DNA of 64,000 bases from Lates calcarifer (lineage: Eukaryota > Chordata > Actinopteri > Centropomidae). The notes below the pieces were generated by a model. That model did no database searches and was not told the origin of the DNA. It saw only the letters and a program-made list of their open reading frames with translations. Location of the stretch: the NCBI RefSeq assembly GCF_001640805.2, contig NC_066856.1, positions 19,163,712 through 19,227,711 on the forward strand, written 5' to 3'. Position 1 is the stretch's first letter, and every line of letters begins with the position of its first letter. A program made the position numbers and the translations under genes. Shown here piece by piece: positions 13,530 to 26,036 of this stretch.

Positions 13530-13890
13530 TTAAAAGACACAAAATGACCACAAAGAGATAAAAAATTATATAAATAAATGAAAAACTAAATAAAAAGATG
13601 ACAAAATGACCACAAAAGATAAAAATAAAAAGATGACAAAATGACCACAAAGAGATTAAAAATCATCATGAATAGATGAAAAATTAAATAAAAAGATGAA
13701 AAATTGCCATAAATAGACAAAAAAATACCACAAACAGATGGAAAATGATCATTAAGAGACAAAAATGACCACAAAGACTCAAAGACGACTATAAAGACAC
13801 AAAATGATCACAAGAGGATGTAAAATTACAATACAGATGCAATAAGACCACAGAGAGACAGAAAACAAGCACAAGTAGCAACACAAATCA
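13530..13890. repeat. Degenerate minisatellite (ACAAAATGACCACAAAGA type)
   Basis: A run of about ten or more imperfect units built on the words CAAAATGACCACAAAGA, GAGATAAAAA and AGATGACAAAATGACC. It lies just outside the rps6ka3 promoter, between rps6ka3 and the 3' end of pdha1. The same type of unit makes up a second array at 58740-59220. Confidence 0.8.
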
Positions 13891-14378
13891 CAATATCTAA
13901 AATTTTAAACACACAAATGTATTCTTTAAACACCTGTCTCCATTTTGATTAAAAAAAAAAAAACAGTGGAAATATCATTTTATTCCAGATAAAGTCTGAC
14001 TGTGTATTTAATGAAAATATCAAGAGTGTTGTCAATAAACAAAATCAAAACTGAGCAGGATGACTTTCATTTGCTGTTCATAAATTCTCAGTGATAAAAC
14101 TTCCCATTAGATCAACATGTTTTTTTACTCTGTCCTGTTTGGTTTCCATGACTGTGGGTAAATAAAGTGAAGTTGAATCCACAGTCTGGTGGTGACACTC
14201 AGTGGCAGAGGGAGGAAAACCGTCATCGACATCAGTGTTTTAAACTTTCTGATTAAATATTTGGGAGTTTTATCGTCAGTTTGAAATCTGGTTCATTTAC
14301 ATCTGTTTAACTCACCTGCTGACAAAAATAAAAAAAAATAAAGACACCAGATGCAGAAATATTTCTCTCTTTATGCGT

Positions 14379-14384
14379 TTTATT
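14379..14384 (-). terminator. pdha1: pdha1 poly(A) signal
   Basis: AATAAA on the minus strand, about 765 bp past the pdha1 stop codon; it gives a 3' UTR of ordinary length. The intervening sequence 14385-15148 has no other gene. Confidence 0.6.
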
Positions 14385-15148
14385 TACAGCCGAACACGCT
14401 TTACACTCTCAGTTCAACATACACACAAACTGTCGAGTAAAGCTTCACATCTGTGAGAGTCCAACTTTTGTTTGTAAAGAAACAGAAAATCCACTCGCTT
14501 CTGCTCCACTTTCACATTTTCCCATAATATAGTGTAACATTATCAGCTCTGGGCTTTAAGTGCATCTTCACATATGGAAAAGACCTGATAGATTAATCGT
14601 CTTAAAATTCATATCACATGATAAATGCTTTCAACTCAAACACTGTCTGTGTTTCAGACAGCTTCTTCCCACTTTTTCTCAACATTTAAAAGCTTAATAA
14701 CACCTGAAAACGCTGGAGAAAAATGGAGGAATTCTCTGACAGACTGGGGAAATAAAGTTTAAAAAGCAGAACTTAACTTTTGTGCGTATATTGTTTGGCC
14801 CTGCAGAGTTCAACACCTGTAGAGCCACCTTTAGAGTACACACAGCGCACTGGCTCATCTGTGGGTTGACGACCGGTCAGGTGAACGGCAGGATCGAGCA
14901 GGATAAACATACAGACGAATGATAAAATCTTAAATATTTCTATATAAAACTATAAATAAATAACACTGGCTGGTTTCAGGTCAAAGCTGAGTCCCATTAA
15001 GGTGCGGAATGCTGAGATCTAAAGTCGAGGACACAGGTGCTGAGTGTTTCTGGAGCAGTGACGGGGCTTTGTTTAGTTTACCTTCGAGGGTTAGAGGGTG
15101 GGTGTGTGTGCGGTTTTTTTTTTTCCCCCAGGTGTGTGAGGTGGGAGT

Positions 15149-18100
15149 CTAGCTGACAGACTTCAGTTTGGACCAGGGGTTGGTCCCGCGGACCTCCAGC
15201 GGCGGGTTGTTGTAGAAGATGTGGTTGCACAGCTCCTCCAGCGGCGGCTCTGGATCTGACGTGGCATACTGAGCCGCGTCCTCCACCTCCTTTCGGATCT
15301 CCACGTCAATTTCCTGGCGGCAGAGAGAGACGGAAATTTGTGTTAATTCAAAAACAATGATGTTTTCTTTCCAGACTGTGTTTATTACCCACGATCCCCT
15401 TCTCCTTCTGGAGCGGGAAATGCTATCGCTACAACAAACACACCAAACTCCATTTAGAAGTTTGATATTTGCATCAGTTTCCTGGTCTTTTTAAGTCTTT
15501 TTAACTGATCTGCAGTTCAGCTTTACTCTCATTGTTAGAGGAAAGTCAGTAAACAACAGTATCCAACGGCTAATGCTAATAAAAATCAGCCTGATTAGAA
15601 TTATGTAAAACATCCCTTTTTCACACGCGCATCACCTGAAACTCACCGGTTTTAAGTTTCTCTTTGAGTCAGCGGAAGAAAATCTGATCAGCAATAAAGA
15701 CGGTGATTTCTGTTCTCTTATTTTCCCGAGGTAAAGCTGGTGTCTAACATTCAAATGAGCAGAGCCGAAAAAGACACAATATGAGGTCAGCTATGAGTCT
15801 ATACAAACATGTAGGTGCCTCTGTGGTTAAGTATTTCCACTTATGTCAGCTTTGAGCTTCTAAGAATATCTGCTCCAATTCTCTGTCAACACCCCCCACA
15901 AAGATCTTCAGAAGAAATTCTGAAGGTGTGTTTCTTTCTTTTTTTGAAACCAGAAATGTCAAAGTTTCCGCACAGTTTCCACAACTGTAAGATGAAAAAG
16001 TTGGTGAAGAGTTCATTTTCAGGTCACCACTAAATCTGATTTAGCGGTTTCAGGTTTTAACATCAAAGCAGGAGGATCTGATTTCAGCTGGTGACTTTTT
16101 TTTTTCCTTTTTTTTTTTGCAGTTAAACACAAAATGAAATGCTCTATTCTTCTTTGCACCAGTTAATTTCCACTTCCCGTCAGCCAGGGCACATGCAAGA
16201 CACGGGGGTTTAAGTGTGTCAGGGTTAAAGCTGAACAGAGGTGGTGGTTGTGGGATTTGTGACTAAATGCTGATTTGATTAGGTGTTAGGAGGAGTGTGG
16301 ATCAAGTCAAACTGTTCCATCGAGGCAGAGAAACTCCACAAAATGTGTTGTGCTCGATAAAATTCACGTTTTTGTCAATGGAGTCTGGTAGTGATATATA
16401 GAGATGTTTCTGGATCTTCTGTAATAAAAAACTCTCCATAATGTTGTCAGACACTTAGAGTAACAATCTGAGTCTGTCAGTGGCAAAACAAGCGCTTTAG
16501 TGGATGTAAAATACCAGAGTTATCCTCTAAGAGTGGGTTAAGTGCATTGTGTGTTGGCATTTTTTCCGACGTGGGACACACTTGCCTACTTTCTGGCAGC
16601 GCACGAGTGTGTGGGGATTACAATTTGGGCAGATAATCAAGACTCAGCTGGTTAAAGGTGTCTTAAGATTGTGTGACAAGACATGCTAACACTGTGTGGG
16701 AACGATCTAATAAAATCAAAACCATCAGCTAACGTCGTCCCTCTGTGCTGCTATTACATCTTCAAAATGTAGTAAAACAAACCGTCTTTGGCCAAAAGCA
16801 GAGGAGGATTAGGAGAGTGTGGATCTGCTCTCAAAACCAAGAGACTGAGTAATTCATCGTCACATTCTGATGTTGTTTTGTAGATGTAGATTACAGCAAC
16901 AGTCAGAGTGTGAAAATCTGGTCTTAAATGTGTGTCTGAATTGTGTTTTTGGTCGTCAAAGCTCCAAGTCAGCCGTGTCTCTCAGTGAAATCTACATCAA
17001 CCACCCCACTGAAAAGAACAGCTGTGCTCACCTTGAACTCCTCAGGAGACGCCATGTTGTTGCTGAGCATGCGCTCTTTCAGCATGGAGATGGGGTCACT
17101 CTTGCTGCGAACCTCCTGGATCTCCTCACGAGTGCGGTAGCTGCAGGAGGTCACAGCACGGTCAGAATAAATCCAAGAAACAGAACAGGATAAAGTGTTT
17201 TAGAGGTCACATGATGTTACAGAAAACTCACCTGACCCCAGGGTCACTCATGCTGTGTCCGTGGTAGCGGTAGGTCTGCAGCTCCATTATAATGGGACCC
17301 TAAAAACACACAAGGTCATTTCTGAGAGTTTTCTATCGATAAATCTTAGTCAAGCATTGTAGGTAAGTATAAAGGTTATGTAGTATATATGTGGCCCCAT
17401 GCAGAGGCAGGTCTTATATAGGAATATTGTTGACTTGAAGACTCCCTGCTGTAGCTTAAAGATGAAAAATAAAGTGATAAAAGGAGGATTATCTGGTGCA
17501 CAGACAGAGGATGGAGCTGTGAAGACAATTCCTGGAAGCTGATCTACCCCTGCAGAGCCAGAGAGACTTCAAGTGGTGCTTTATTATCTCTACACTCAAA
17601 TGGATTTTACCTCACCTTTCCAGATCTGCAGTGATCTGCAGCGAACTGAGTGGCCTCTCTGACACACAGAACATCCATCCCATCAACCTACGGGAAGAAG
17701 GAGGAGGCGAAAGAAAAGACAACACAAGATGAACAAGAAAACAAATCAATAATGTGGCCATTAGGCTTCATAACAAATGAGCAGGACCAGCTGCTGGGGC
17801 TGCAGTCATTTGTTTTCATGAGTGAAACATCCAGCCGCAGATTTAGTACAATAATTCAGTTTCCTCAAATCACTCAGACGGTTTGTGTGCAGTATCATAC
17901 ATGAGCATCAGACAGCTGTGTGCATGCTCACACCTGCAACTGCCAGGACGGACTGTCAGCCTCCTCCTGTTATAGTCTAGGTCCACACAGGCCAGCTGCA
18001 GCGTACGGCCGACAGACACGCTGCAGCTACCGCCCGAGACCCCCCACACAGTTAAACCACATCAAGAAAGTCGAGGCTTTGTGTGTCTGTCGCGGTGCGT

Positions 18101-21100
18101 TCGTGTCTCACTCTGATTCCTGGAATGAAGTCTCCTCTCTTGTAGTAGTCGGTGCTGGCCGACGCTCTCTCCACCGACGTCCCCATGCCGTACTTGTTGT
18201 TCTCACAGATGAAGATACACGGCAGCTTCCACAAGGCGGCCATGTTGAACGACTCGAAGAGCTGACCCTGGTTGATGCAGAGAAGAAAGAGCAGGGGTTG
18301 AGCAATGTACCTGTACTAACAGTTCACGGTTTTATCGCTGTAAAGGTGTTTTAAAAACAGACGGATCATGGCACATCAGATCTCTGTCTAAATATAAAGC
18401 ACATTTTGAGCCATACTGTGTCTTCATACATGAAAATAATGAATTCAGAGGAGTCTGAAGCCAAACTAAAGACCCCAGGAGGGTGTAATACTCAAGCTGC
18501 TGGATGAAAAATGAAGCTTTAATTTTGTATTCTTAGATAATTACCACTTTTACATGCACAGAGACAGCCTGTCATCATGTTAGATGGTTGTGGTATAAAT
18601 ATATATACATGTGTTTTAACGCTGACTGTTTTAATGCCTCGTCTCCCTAGTGAGCAGGTTTTTCTACATCTTACCTGATTGGCTGCTCCGTCTCCGTAGA
18701 GCGTGACGCAGATCTGATTGTTGCCTTGGTACTGGCAGGCCAGAGCGATGCCGGCTCCCAGAGGAACCTGGACGATTCAGGAAGAAAAACTGAGTTCATT
18801 ATAATTAGCTTTCATTCAAATCAAGGAGGAGAGTGTTCTTGTTAACGAACTAATCAAGAGCGAAGTGTCAGGCCTGACAAGTTTGAATAAAACCAGGAGA
18901 TTGTGTGTTCACCTGTGCTCCCACGATGCCGTTGCCTCCATAGAAATGTGGGGCGTACATGTGCATAGAACCTCCTTTGCCTTTGGCCACGCCGCCTTTA
19001 CGACCTGAGGAGGAAACGTAAAGGAATAAACCACTTCAGGTGTGTGAAGCTACGACTAAACTCACACAAATTCAGATTTCATAACGTCTCCCTCACCTGT
19101 GAGCTCTGCCAGGATCTCTTTAACGGCGACGCCGCGGGTGTAGGTGTATCCGTGGGCGCGGTAAGCCGTGATCAGGTGGTCAGAGGGGTTGATGGATGCC
19201 TCGATGCCTGCAGCACACGCTTCCTGTGGGAGAAGACAAACCTTAGAGCAGGTCTGGGACTCCAGCAGGTGCTAGAAGAACTTTAAATCTTTCTGAACAG
19301 AAGTTCATTCTAAGCATAAATGATGTTTTAATGTAACCTGTGTTTGCATGTTGATACCTGTCCGTCGTACAGGTGACAGAAGCCTCTGATGATCTTCTGT
19401 TTGTACAGCTGGTCAGGCTTTCAGCTCCATGCGTCTCACAGTCTGCATGGTGCGGTAATACTGCAGACCCTGCTCCCGAGTCAGCTCCGCCTTCAACGGA
19501 GGGCCCTCCTCCAGACGGTGCAGGTCGCATTTCTATTGGAAATGGATACCCTGTATTTTAACCAGAGCAAGTACAAACACACACCTGCCAACCTTATGTG
19601 ATTTCTGTTTGAACGTACTTTGATGTCAAAGGTCGCCTGAGGGGTGAAGTCAGCAAAAGAACGGGAGACCACAACTCTGGCACCCTGGGTAGACGAGAGG
19701 ACACGCAAGACAACATTTATTCAAGCTCACGTGTGCACTGCAGCATCAAGAAGACAACTTAAAGCACACAAAGCTTCCACACAGACAGCACGACGGCTGC
19801 CCTCCTCTTCACAGCAGCTGCAGGGTTAGTGGGTGTGAGAGAGGCACGGGATCAGGTCTGGTGGCTCACGCTGGACTAGACTGCAACTACAACTGTGACA
19901 GGTGGAGGTCAGTAACAAGGAGGGAGAGGAAAACCAGCCAAATGTTCAGCTGTGGGTTTGAATCTTGTTAACACCTCCAACCACTTGATTTCTGGCACAA
20001 TATAAAGAGTGGGTTCTCCATTTACTACTTCAAAAAACTGGTTTTTCAGCATAGTAATATAAAGATCGTGTGACATCATTTAGTTATCATTTTAATAAAA
20101 ACAGTACTTTTGATTTTAGGCTGTTAAACAGAAGGAAAAGGGCGTTTCTGATATTTCACAGACAAAACTGATGGAGAAACAATTAAAATGTGTTGTTTGC
20201 AGAACTGACAGGAGTAAATGACATTTGACCCCAAAATAATCTCAACTCAGGTCCACTTGTCAGTTTTTTACCAATTTAAACATTCACCCTTTAATGCTTC
20301 ACAGAGGTGAGTGATACCACAGCATCTGGTTTACTACAGATATAACCCTCAAGCTTAAATTTAATCCAACAAGATGAAATCACAAACAGCTGCAGAGATT
20401 GTATAAGACATCGTCATGGACGTCTTGAGTTGGGAATATTTTGTCAAATTTAGGTTTTTGTTTTCTGCATGCAAAGACTTTGTGAGTGGAAGACAGTTAA
20501 TAGACAGAAAGACAGCTGCCACATCCTGATAATCAATTAGCTGTTTAAGTCTATTATCAAGAAAAAAGCCAAATTTTCTCTGATTATTAATCAATTAATC
20601 AAAAATTGTTGAAAAGACATCAGATATGAAATAATTCATCTGATCACCTGTTTAAAAAAGATGAGATTTCAGTTTTGACCCTCAACCTGCCTCAACTAAC
20701 ATCAGTTAGTAATTCTGTACATTCCTCAGGAAATATAAAAGAACAGGAAAGGGACCCAGTTACCCAGAAATAGACAGAACATTTTCAAAAACTGCTACTT
20801 AAAGAGGTTATTTTCATTTTTTCCCAGCTCTGTTAGTGATCAGGCAGACATGAAGGATGCTTCTCATGTTCTTACTGGTGTGTCTAGCGGGTCAGCCTGG
20901 GGGCTAACTAACTGTGCGACAGATGCTCTAGTACTGACTGGTGGTGGTTTAGGTGGTTGCCGCTGGGTCTGTGCCAAGGCGGGCGCCGCTGGCGAGGTTA
21001 GACTGACGTACTCTGACAGGTCAATCAGCAACTGGGGAACACAGGAGCCAACCAATCAGACCAGAGCACAGCACAGCCAGAATCCAGCTCTACAGAGGCT

Positions 21101-23353
21101 ACAGGATGAGGAGGTGACGTCTACAGGTGAAAACAGCAGAAGCAGCAGCTACGTGGCGAATGGACACAGACATGATGGACGCCTGGAGGCTAAAATATGG
21201 ATGGGAAAACATGGAGACTGGCACCAGCCCAACAGTGTATACACTTCAGCTGATACATCAGGACTGACACAACAGGTTGTGCAACTGCAGATTAGAGTTG
21301 AAACGACATAAGTTTTCAGTCTTAATAAAAGATTAATCTTTGTAAACTGACTTGGATATTTTATCAACTTTTACTAACACTGATTATTTGAAATAAATAA
21401 GAAAACCACTATTGCTTACATTTTTAAGACAAATATTTCAAGAAATATAGATTTGTATTTTACGTATTTTTTGGAGCAGGTTGAGCGCTACATTGCCTGT
21501 TCTCATGAGCTGGAAAAACAGTTACTAACAGCTGATTGTTTTTAAGTTAAACTAAAAAGTAGTGAGGAAGTCAAACAGTCACTAAATGTTGTGCCACTTA
21601 AATATCACTGGGACAACTTCTCAAGCAGCTAATGGGGCTGAAAACAGTCCTAACACAGAGTAGTAAATGATTATATTAATAAATTCACTGTGAAAATAAA
21701 ATAAAACACAAGATTCATGTTTGAAATGGGGATTTTACAAGTCTAAAAAAAGACAATAAAACAAGATTGTTCCTCTCACACAGAGTGAATCCAGTGGGAT
21801 GACTGTAGATGAACTGATTGCACTCCACGTAAGAGGAAAATCATGTAAAGATCTATTGTTATTTACTGGGATTTCTTTCAGCTGCATCTGTTTCTTCCAG
21901 ATTAGAGGCACTTTAGAAAAGCTCCTAGGGAAACATCATCGCTGCAGAGGGAAGGAGGCGCAGGACCGAGCCTACAGACAAACATCAGCAGATTGAGCAA
22001 CGAGCTTCTTACCTCAGACACTGTTTGGGCTCCCTAGGGTTTGAGGCGACGAGGGAGGAAGGAGGGGGGGAGGAGAGGAGGGAGAGAAGCAAGAAATAAA
22101 TAGGGATTGTTGTGAGTGTGTGTACGTCTGTGTGTGTGCAAGAGTGAATAAACAGGGAGCAGAAGCAGGAGGGAAAGAGTGACAGCTTGTTCAAAACGAA
22201 GCTGAAAAACAACAGGGTTCCTACAGTCACTTGGAAAACAAGTGTCACAACACTGCAATGACTCACTCATTTTGCTGCATATGATCAGGAATTAGTTTTT
22301 AAAAACTCATCTCACTTATTTCCAGTGCCTGTGGAGACCCTGCTGTCACTGACACAACATGCTGCTGCCAGTGCTACTGAAGCATATCAAGCAAAGAGGA
22401 TACAGATGCACTGATGTGTTTGATCTGCTACTTATCCACTTATATCTGCTGACTGATAAGTGGTCGTCTTCCTGAATGAGCAAGCACATGCAGCAATATG
22501 TCGCTTTTATCTTATATTTAGAATATAACACAGCTGCAACTTTTATTTAAGGCTAATTAATTTAGGAGAATTCACCATGTAAGCACAGGATCAGCTGACT
22601 TAATGAAGGTAGATTTTAAAACAAAGAAGTCAAGTTCTTATGTCTCATCTGTGTTTGAGTGCAGGATATTCCCATAATCTAGAGCTGAAATAATCAACAG
22701 GTTAAATCGATAAACAGAAAATTTAGAGGCAAACATCCTCATAATTGAGTAAAGCTGATAACTGAAGTTGACTTCATTATATCTTGGGCTCTGGAAACTT
22801 ATTTTAAGAGCGAGATTAGTGGTTAAGCTTGAAAAATTAGTCAATGTGCTGATACCGGAGTTGCACTTTAAAGCAGATATTGACCAATATTGATCATATC
22901 AGTGCATCTGCAGCAGTTAAAGCGGTTTTTACTGCTTGAGGAAGGCAAACCATCACAACCACAGACACACAAACAAACAAGTTTAGGATTTAAGGTAGAA
23001 AAATTAGCGGAAATAACCGCGCCATCATTTCCACTGCTTTACCCGTGCACAAACTACATTTTACCGTTACACCACTAAATAATATGCGAGCTCAAACACT
23101 GAATATCCGACCACAACATCTTTTTAAGCAACTTTAGACTTTAAAGCAAGAGTTAAACCGGCCAGGAACATGCTAATGTTAGCCGCTCACAAGGTCAGCC
23201 CCGGGCCGAACATTTCCAGGCTAACTAACGGTTAGCATGGACCAGCTCGGCTCACCAACGGCCTCCAGCTCGAGGTTAACCCGGACCACTCACCACATTC
23301 TTGCCAGTGATCCGACAAAGAGCGTTAGAGATGATGGTTAACATATTTTGCAT
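15149..23353 (-). CDS. pdha1: Pyruvate dehydrogenase E1 alpha subunit, mitochondrial
   Basis: Thiamine-diphosphate-dependent E1 alpha, which decarboxylates pyruvate in the mitochondrial pyruvate dehydrogenase complex. Exons, 5' to 3': 23294-23353, 19619-19684, 19358-19532, 19097-19223, 18913-19004, 18675-18767, 18112-18267, 17616-17687, 17232-17299, 17032-17140, 15149-15313. With one surplus base in exon 3 ignored, this gives 393 residues (human 390). Visible marks: presequence [22 protein letters not shown] motif YGDGAANQ (197-204), and the regulatory serines in [10 protein letters not shown] (Ser296, Ser303) and GTSVERAS (Ser235), three residues on from human 293, 300 and 232. The C-terminus is KLKSVS. 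Exon 3 is 175 nt instead of 174: a doubled G at 19416-19417 turns AAA GCT GAC CAG into AAA GCC TGA CCA. This is probably a sequence error, since everything else is intact. Confidence 0.96.
20876..21031 (-). other. pdha1: Candidate cassette exon of pdha1 (156 nt, in frame)
   Basis: Lies in the long intron between pdha1 coding exons 1 and 2. It is flanked by TTCCCCAG and GTAAGAAC, is 52 codons long, phase 0 at both ends and without stops. The product is Pro/Ala/Gln-rich: it starts [14 protein letters not shown], has a PPKPPP core and ends ADPLDTP. Inclusion would lengthen the N-terminal region between the presequence (ends GKNV) and [10 protein letters not shown]. Skipping leaves the normal protein. 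The open frame, phase and strong splice sites are what support it; expression is unknown. Confidence 0.6.
22013..22033 (-). other. pdha1: Candidate 21-nt microexon of pdha1
   Basis: Encodes GAQTVSE, phase 0 at both ends. It is preceded on the minus strand by a pyrimidine-rich tract of about 60 nt ending CCCTAG and followed by GTAAGA. With the 156-nt exon it would give an isoform 59 residues longer. Short length means chance is possible, but the polypyrimidine tract is unusually strong. Confidence 0.45.
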
Positions 23354-23769
23354 GCTACTGAGCGGCGACCGGGCTCTAAAGGGATTAGTTAGTGGCTGTT
23401 AGGCGCAGCTAGCTTCTAAATACTTTGTTAGTGTCCGTCTGTCAAATGAGTCCGGTGACTACAGGCTGAACCGAGCATGGGTTCTGCCATGCTTTTATAG
23501 CGGCCTAGAAAAAAAACTAAAATTAAAACACAAATTAAAACTTTAGCAGAAAATTTATTGAAAACATTGAGAATCTAGAAAAATATAATTAAAATAAAAT
23601 CACAAAAATTCCAGTTAAATAAAGAGTAGAAACAAGTGGTGAAGATAAAAAGCAGGATGACTGTTACTAGGAATTTAATTCGAGATTTTTTAAACAGAAG
23701 TGCATAGTTTTAATGTAATGTTTTATTTCGTGCACATCGTGTTTCTCACGCTCTCACGCACACGCCTGG

Positions 23770-23832
23770 CACGTGCGTCAGCAAAAGTCATGGAAACAGA
23801 ATGGTGACGTAGCTCCAGGTGAGGTATATAAG
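23770..23832 (+). promoter_or_regulatory. TATA-type core promoter of the unrecognised gene
   Basis: TATATAAG at 23825-23832 lies about 140 bp upstream of the start codon at 23971. Just upstream are an E-box CACGTG (23770-23775) and a CRE-like TGACGTA (23805-23811). The region separates this gene from the divergently transcribed pdha1, whose start codon is at 23353. A TATA box plus E-box suggests tightly regulated or tissue-specific expression (inference). Confidence 0.65.
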
Positions 23833-23970
23833 AGCTGGCCAAAAATTTAAAATATATCATTTACACTTGGATTCGCCAAGAGTTGACCTTCGACAGAAAA
23901 CAACCCGAAAACAAAGCTGAAGAAAAACACAGAGGAAACTTCGTTGGAAAAAGACCTGTTGCTGAACACC

Positions 23971-25987
23971 ATGGCTTTTTTTGGACACCCAGTGAACGGA
24001 TACGGTAAGACTTAATTTATTAATTTATAAATGTACACTGACAGTCATTGAAAACGTATTAGCTTAAAAAAAAAAGTTAATACCGCTAATTTTTGTCCAT
24101 CACTGAGTTAAAATAAAAAGTTGTCTCCGTAATAATCAGTTTTAAAAGTAAAATCATGTTTCTTTTTTGTTTTTTTTTTAGAAGACACATGATAAAATAC
24201 TTTCAAATCTTCAAGGTGATGACTTTTCATTGACTGTCAGTCAGTGTTTAAATTTATTAATTTGTCCTAAAATGTTTTCCAGCACAAACTTAGCATTAAT
24301 TAATGTTAACATGCATAAATTAATAATTAATGTAACATGCTAAATTTAAATGTGGACATTTGGTCGAACTGCGTGAAAACCACTTTTTTTGATTTAAACA
24401 AACACACTAGTCGATGTTTTCTCGGTGTAAAATGATTTTTAGATGGTACGACTGTTCAGATTTTGGGGGGAACAGGTGCGGAATATGTTATCAGTGGTGT
24501 CATGTTTTCAAAACACTGTTATTTAGTTTGAGGCGATCACATTTCACGAATTTGTCGTCGACGATTTGGTGAAAAAAATGGCGACTGGGCTAATTTTTTT
24601 GCTTTTTTTTTTTTTTTTCGAATAATGCCAAAAAAATGTATTTTACTTGTGCACCATGGAGACGGTGGAACTCTCAGGAGCTGGCGTCAGAACGTCAGCA
24701 CGTGCAGATGTAAACATTCCAGGGCCTGTTCTATGTGTATAGCTGATAGCATGTGGCTAACCTGTAGCTCCCTCACTGTTACTCTGCAGATTTAGGGTTT
24801 AAATACGGTATAACTGTTTCTACAGTGTATATATATTTTTGAAATATGATATGTTGCCACAGATTAGACTACCTGAAGTTATTATTATTATTTTTATTTT
24901 TAATCAGCTCCATTTCCATTAACTAAAATGCTATTTACATGTTAATGCATCAGTAGGAATAATCTAATAATGTAACATGAGGTAAATCTGGTACATATGT
25001 TAATTTATTTACTTACATTACTTGATATTACATGTAAAGGTAGTAGGATGCTTATGCAGAAAAATCTATGGACAGGTTTTTAAGCTTGCTGTTTAAGTTT
25101 TATGGAAACAGAGAATGTGAATTTTTTTTATGTTTTCTCTCCCTCAGGCGTCTACGAGAACATCGATCTCAATCCCCCCTGTTCACCCTCATCACCATGG
25201 CTGGGGACACCGAGAGGCTGGTTTTGTTGGGCCCCCATTTGCTCACCCTAACATCTTTCCCTTTGCTCTCCCTGTGACTTTTGCTCCTGTGGCGTTCGCT
25301 CACCGTTGATCCCATGCCTTTTGCGCACGGTGATCCTTTGGCTGATTTCAGGGCTTTCATCGCTCCTGTTTACGCCCCAGTCTTTGCTCCTTTCTATATT
25401 CCTACTGTTCCTCCTCATGCCCCTCCTCACCCTGCTCCTTACTTTCATGCTAATGCTAATCCTCATGCTTTCCCTCCTGCTCCTCCTTCTCCTCCCGCTC
25501 CTCCCTCTCCTCCTGCTCCTCCTACTCCTCCCGCTCCTCCTACTCCCCCCCCCCCTCCCCCTCCCCTGCTCCTCCTACTCCTCCGCTCCTCCCCTCCTCC
25601 CTCCCTGCTCCTCCTACTCCTCCCGCTCTTCCTGAGCTTCCTGCTGATGCTCCTGGTCCTCCTGTTCCCGAGCAGCCAGCCGAGGAGGATCCTGGCACTG
25701 AGGACGAGGAGGAGGCCGATGCAGAGAGTACCGTCTCATACACAGACGAGGAGTTAATTGAATTTTTCCTCTCTCTCTTAGAACCTGAGGACCCCTCATC
25801 TTCTGGCCCAGCAGGACCCAGCAGCAGTGGTACCTCTCTGGAGGAAGTTGTGGCTCCCTCAACTTCTGGCCCCAGCTCCCCTACGAAGAGACGCCGGGAG
25901 GAAAGCGAGGAGGAGGAGGAGGAGGAGGAGGAGGAGGAGGCTCCTGCAAAGAGGCTGAGGGGGTGTGATGGGAGCAACTCATACTAA
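23971..25987 (+). CDS. Unrecognised Pro/His-rich, Glu-rich protein; frame interrupted
   Basis: I do not recognise this gene. Exon 1 (23971-24004) begins MAFFGHPVNGY and ends at a GTAAGA donor. Exon 2 starts at 25148 after CCCTCAG and continues GVYENIDLN. The coding signal then moves between frames. After the C6 run near 25170 it is in the frame containing PPVHPHHHGWG and PPFAHPNIFPFALP, which stops at TGA 25307-25309. One base on, VDPMPFAHGDPLADF and many PPAPP/PPTPP units continue to an 11-C run at 25545-25555. Then the earlier frame resumes with ELPADAPGPP, TDEELIEFFLSLLEP, a basic KRRR, eleven glutamates, KRLRG and ends CDGSNSY, TAA 25985-25987. Low complexity, a short conserved-looking acidic helix and two basic clusters suggest a disordered nuclear protein (inference). 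The breaks may be sequence errors in C-runs, real inactivation, or slippage. Confidence 0.5.
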
Positions 25988-26036
25988 CAGGTATCAGCTC
26001 CTCCACATTGTTGCACAGAGGTCAACATTTCTTTCT

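Noticed and set aside
25540..25977. 145-codon minus-strand Ser/Gly-rich frame
   Set aside because: Shadow of the Pro- and Glu-rich repeats on the plus strand; low-complexity composition explains its openness.
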